Below, one piece after another: positions 62,764-64,000 of a stretch of 64,000 nt of DNA. A model generated the notes under the pieces. The model ran no database searches, had not been told where the DNA came from, and saw nothing but the letters and a program-made list of their open reading frames with translations. This DNA comes from Adineta vaga (lineage: Eukaryota; Rotifera). The stretch lies in the NCBI GenBank assembly GCA_021613535.1, contig CP075495.1, positions 7,750,001 through 7,814,000 of the forward strand, given 5' to 3'. Numbering within the stretch: position 1 is the first letter of the stretch; each line of letters opens with the position of its first letter. A program made the translations under genes and the position numbers.

Positions 62764-64000
62764 ATGGCAAAGGTAAAATAATTGAATTCTTCTTCATTCA
62801 AACGAAGAGAAGAACTTTTTAGGAAAATGATGGTGTAAAACAAAATAAATCTAACGGTCACACAATGCCAAGAAATGAACAAAGACCAAAAGGTCGTTCA
62901 TCATGTTGTTCAATATGTATCTATACATTTATTTTTGTTTCCGGTGTCATTGTTGGTAAGATAACTTTAATAATTACAACTGAAGATGAATATCTCGTTT
63001 CGTCTATTTAGCAACAATTTTACCTGATTTAGCTGGTCATCAATTTAAACAACCTTATGGAAAAGAATACGGTATGGTTTGAATTAGAAATTTTCATTTA
63101 AAGAGATTCTTTTGTATTTGAAGGTGTAATGCTTGAACAAGCATTTAAAGATTTACCAAAACACATGACTACTTTAGCAGAAACAGCAGTCGTCGTTGGT
63201 CGTGATCTAATGAACCGATTTTGGAAAATGAAAGCAGAAATTGATCGTCGTGTCGCTGACATACAAGCCAAAGAAGGTGATAAATCATCATCGTCATCGA
63301 CAACAACAAAACGTACTGCAACAACAAGTAATAATTAACATATACAAATAACTAAAAACAAAGTAATTTCTCGTATTTTTAGCGAAAGGTACAACCCAAC
63401 GTTCAACAACAACCAAAACAACAACAGCTGGTTTGTATTTTTGTTTTATTTTTCCACTTGAAATTACGAGCAAAAAAATTCGTTTAGCTACTACAAAACA
63501 AACAACTACTACTCAACGCACAACACAAACAAGTTTGTAGATGCATTTTTATACCTAAAATTCATTTGTTTCTTTTAGCAACGACAACACGTCGACCAAC
63601 TACAACCACTACCAGCACCACCACTACTACCCCACGTCCAACTACTACCACTACCACTACCCCACGTCCTACTACTACTACCACCACCACTACTACCCAA
63701 CGTCCAACTACCACCACTACCACTACCCCACGTCCTACTACTACCACCACCACCACCACTACTACCCAACGTCCAACTACCACAACCACCACTCAACGTT
63801 CAACTACTGCTACAGAGACAACTACAGCAGCAACTACTCAACCAACTACTACTACCACCTTCACTGAAGCAACCACGCGTGCTGCAACTACTCAACCAAC
63901 GACAACAACAACAACCACTCCTACAATTCAAACAACAACTATTCCTCCTGCTACCACTCAAACAGCAACGACTCCTCCTACTACCACCATCACCACTACC
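62764..64000 (+). CDS. Mucin-like Thr-rich membrane protein (3' end beyond window)
   Basis: Exons join(62764..62772, 62823..62955, 63012..63071, 63124..63327, 63383..63430, 63488..63532, 63579..>64000). No N-terminal signal peptide: about 35 hydrophilic residues, then a Cys-containing hydrophobic helix (CCSICIYTFIFVSGVIVA), so type II or signal-anchor topology is expected. Next comes a short globular-looking region (MLEQAFKDLPKHMTTLAE, RDLMNRFWKMKAEIDRR), which could form a coiled helix. From about residue 130 it is almost pure Thr/Pro with repeated T(n)PRP and T(n)QRP units, the hallmark of a heavily O-glycosylated mucin stalk. The remaining part and true length are outside the window. I know no named ortholog. 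Surface-coat role inferred. Confidence 0.75.
63590..63800. repeat. Thr-coding minisatellite (ACTACC/CCACGTCC units)
   Basis: Tandem ACC/ACT codons are interrupted regularly by CCACGTCC or CAACGTCC, and larger blocks are repeated almost exactly within the last visible exon of the mucin-like gene. Long valine-rich open frames on the opposite strand here are artefacts of this repeat. Confidence 0.85.

Noticed and set aside
63562-63796. Valine/glycine-rich open frames on the minus strand
   Set aside because: Mirror translations of the Thr/Pro-coding repeat of the mucin-like gene.

Overview
This window looks like nuclear DNA from a small-genome metazoan, most likely a bdelloid rotifer. It is AT-rich, and genes are tightly packed on both strands. 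Nearly every gene is cut by very short introns (about 45-70 bases, gt...ag). Animal-only families sit beside a bacterial-type secreted mannanase. The rotifer assignment is inference; the animal origin is firm (WDR90, MRPS31, TFIP11, a zyxin/LPP-type LIM protein, Fringe, a Dispatched-like protein). Gene models were built by eye from gt/ag signals, reading phase and protein continuity. All coding lengths below close in frame, apart from the uncertain 5' end of the PARP gene and the two window-edge genes.

Layout. 0-11 kb: a GH26 mannanase with a carbohydrate-binding module (cut by the left edge), an ML/GM2-activator-like lipid-binding protein, a possible small membrane protein, a secreted protein of five Ly6-like modules plus EGF-like and ShKT domains, and a HEATR4-like HEAT-repeat protein. 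11-22 kb: a mono-ADP-ribosyltransferase-type PARP, a 3.9 kb stretch rich in simple repeats, then a divergent Dispatched-like membrane protein. 23-33 kb: a lineage-specific minus-strand cluster of three related EF-hand genes interleaved with four members of an unrecognised family of small secreted proteins. 34-49 kb: housekeeping and ciliary genes RWDD4, WDR90, a PP1-type phosphatase, IDH3A, MRPS31 and an intronless Fringe-like glycosyltransferase. 50-64 kb: an NRF-6-type acyltransferase-3 membrane protein, a zyxin/LPP-type LIM protein, TFIP11, and the start of a mucin-like membrane protein that runs off the right edge.

The most novel-looking part is 23.2-33.2 kb. The four small secreted proteins share a signal peptide, an EC..Y junction and a phase-1 intron at the same codon, but otherwise diverge strongly. 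Two of the EF-hand genes are nearly identical over about 0.83 kb, including intron and 3' flank, and then diverge abruptly, which looks like gene conversion or partial duplication. Other points of interest: recent module duplication inside the Ly6-like gene, loss of a key transmembrane aspartate in the Dispatched-like protein, a 22-base microexon in the PP1 gene, and polypyrimidine-AG sites just upstream of several start codons, which would fit spliced-leader trans-splicing.
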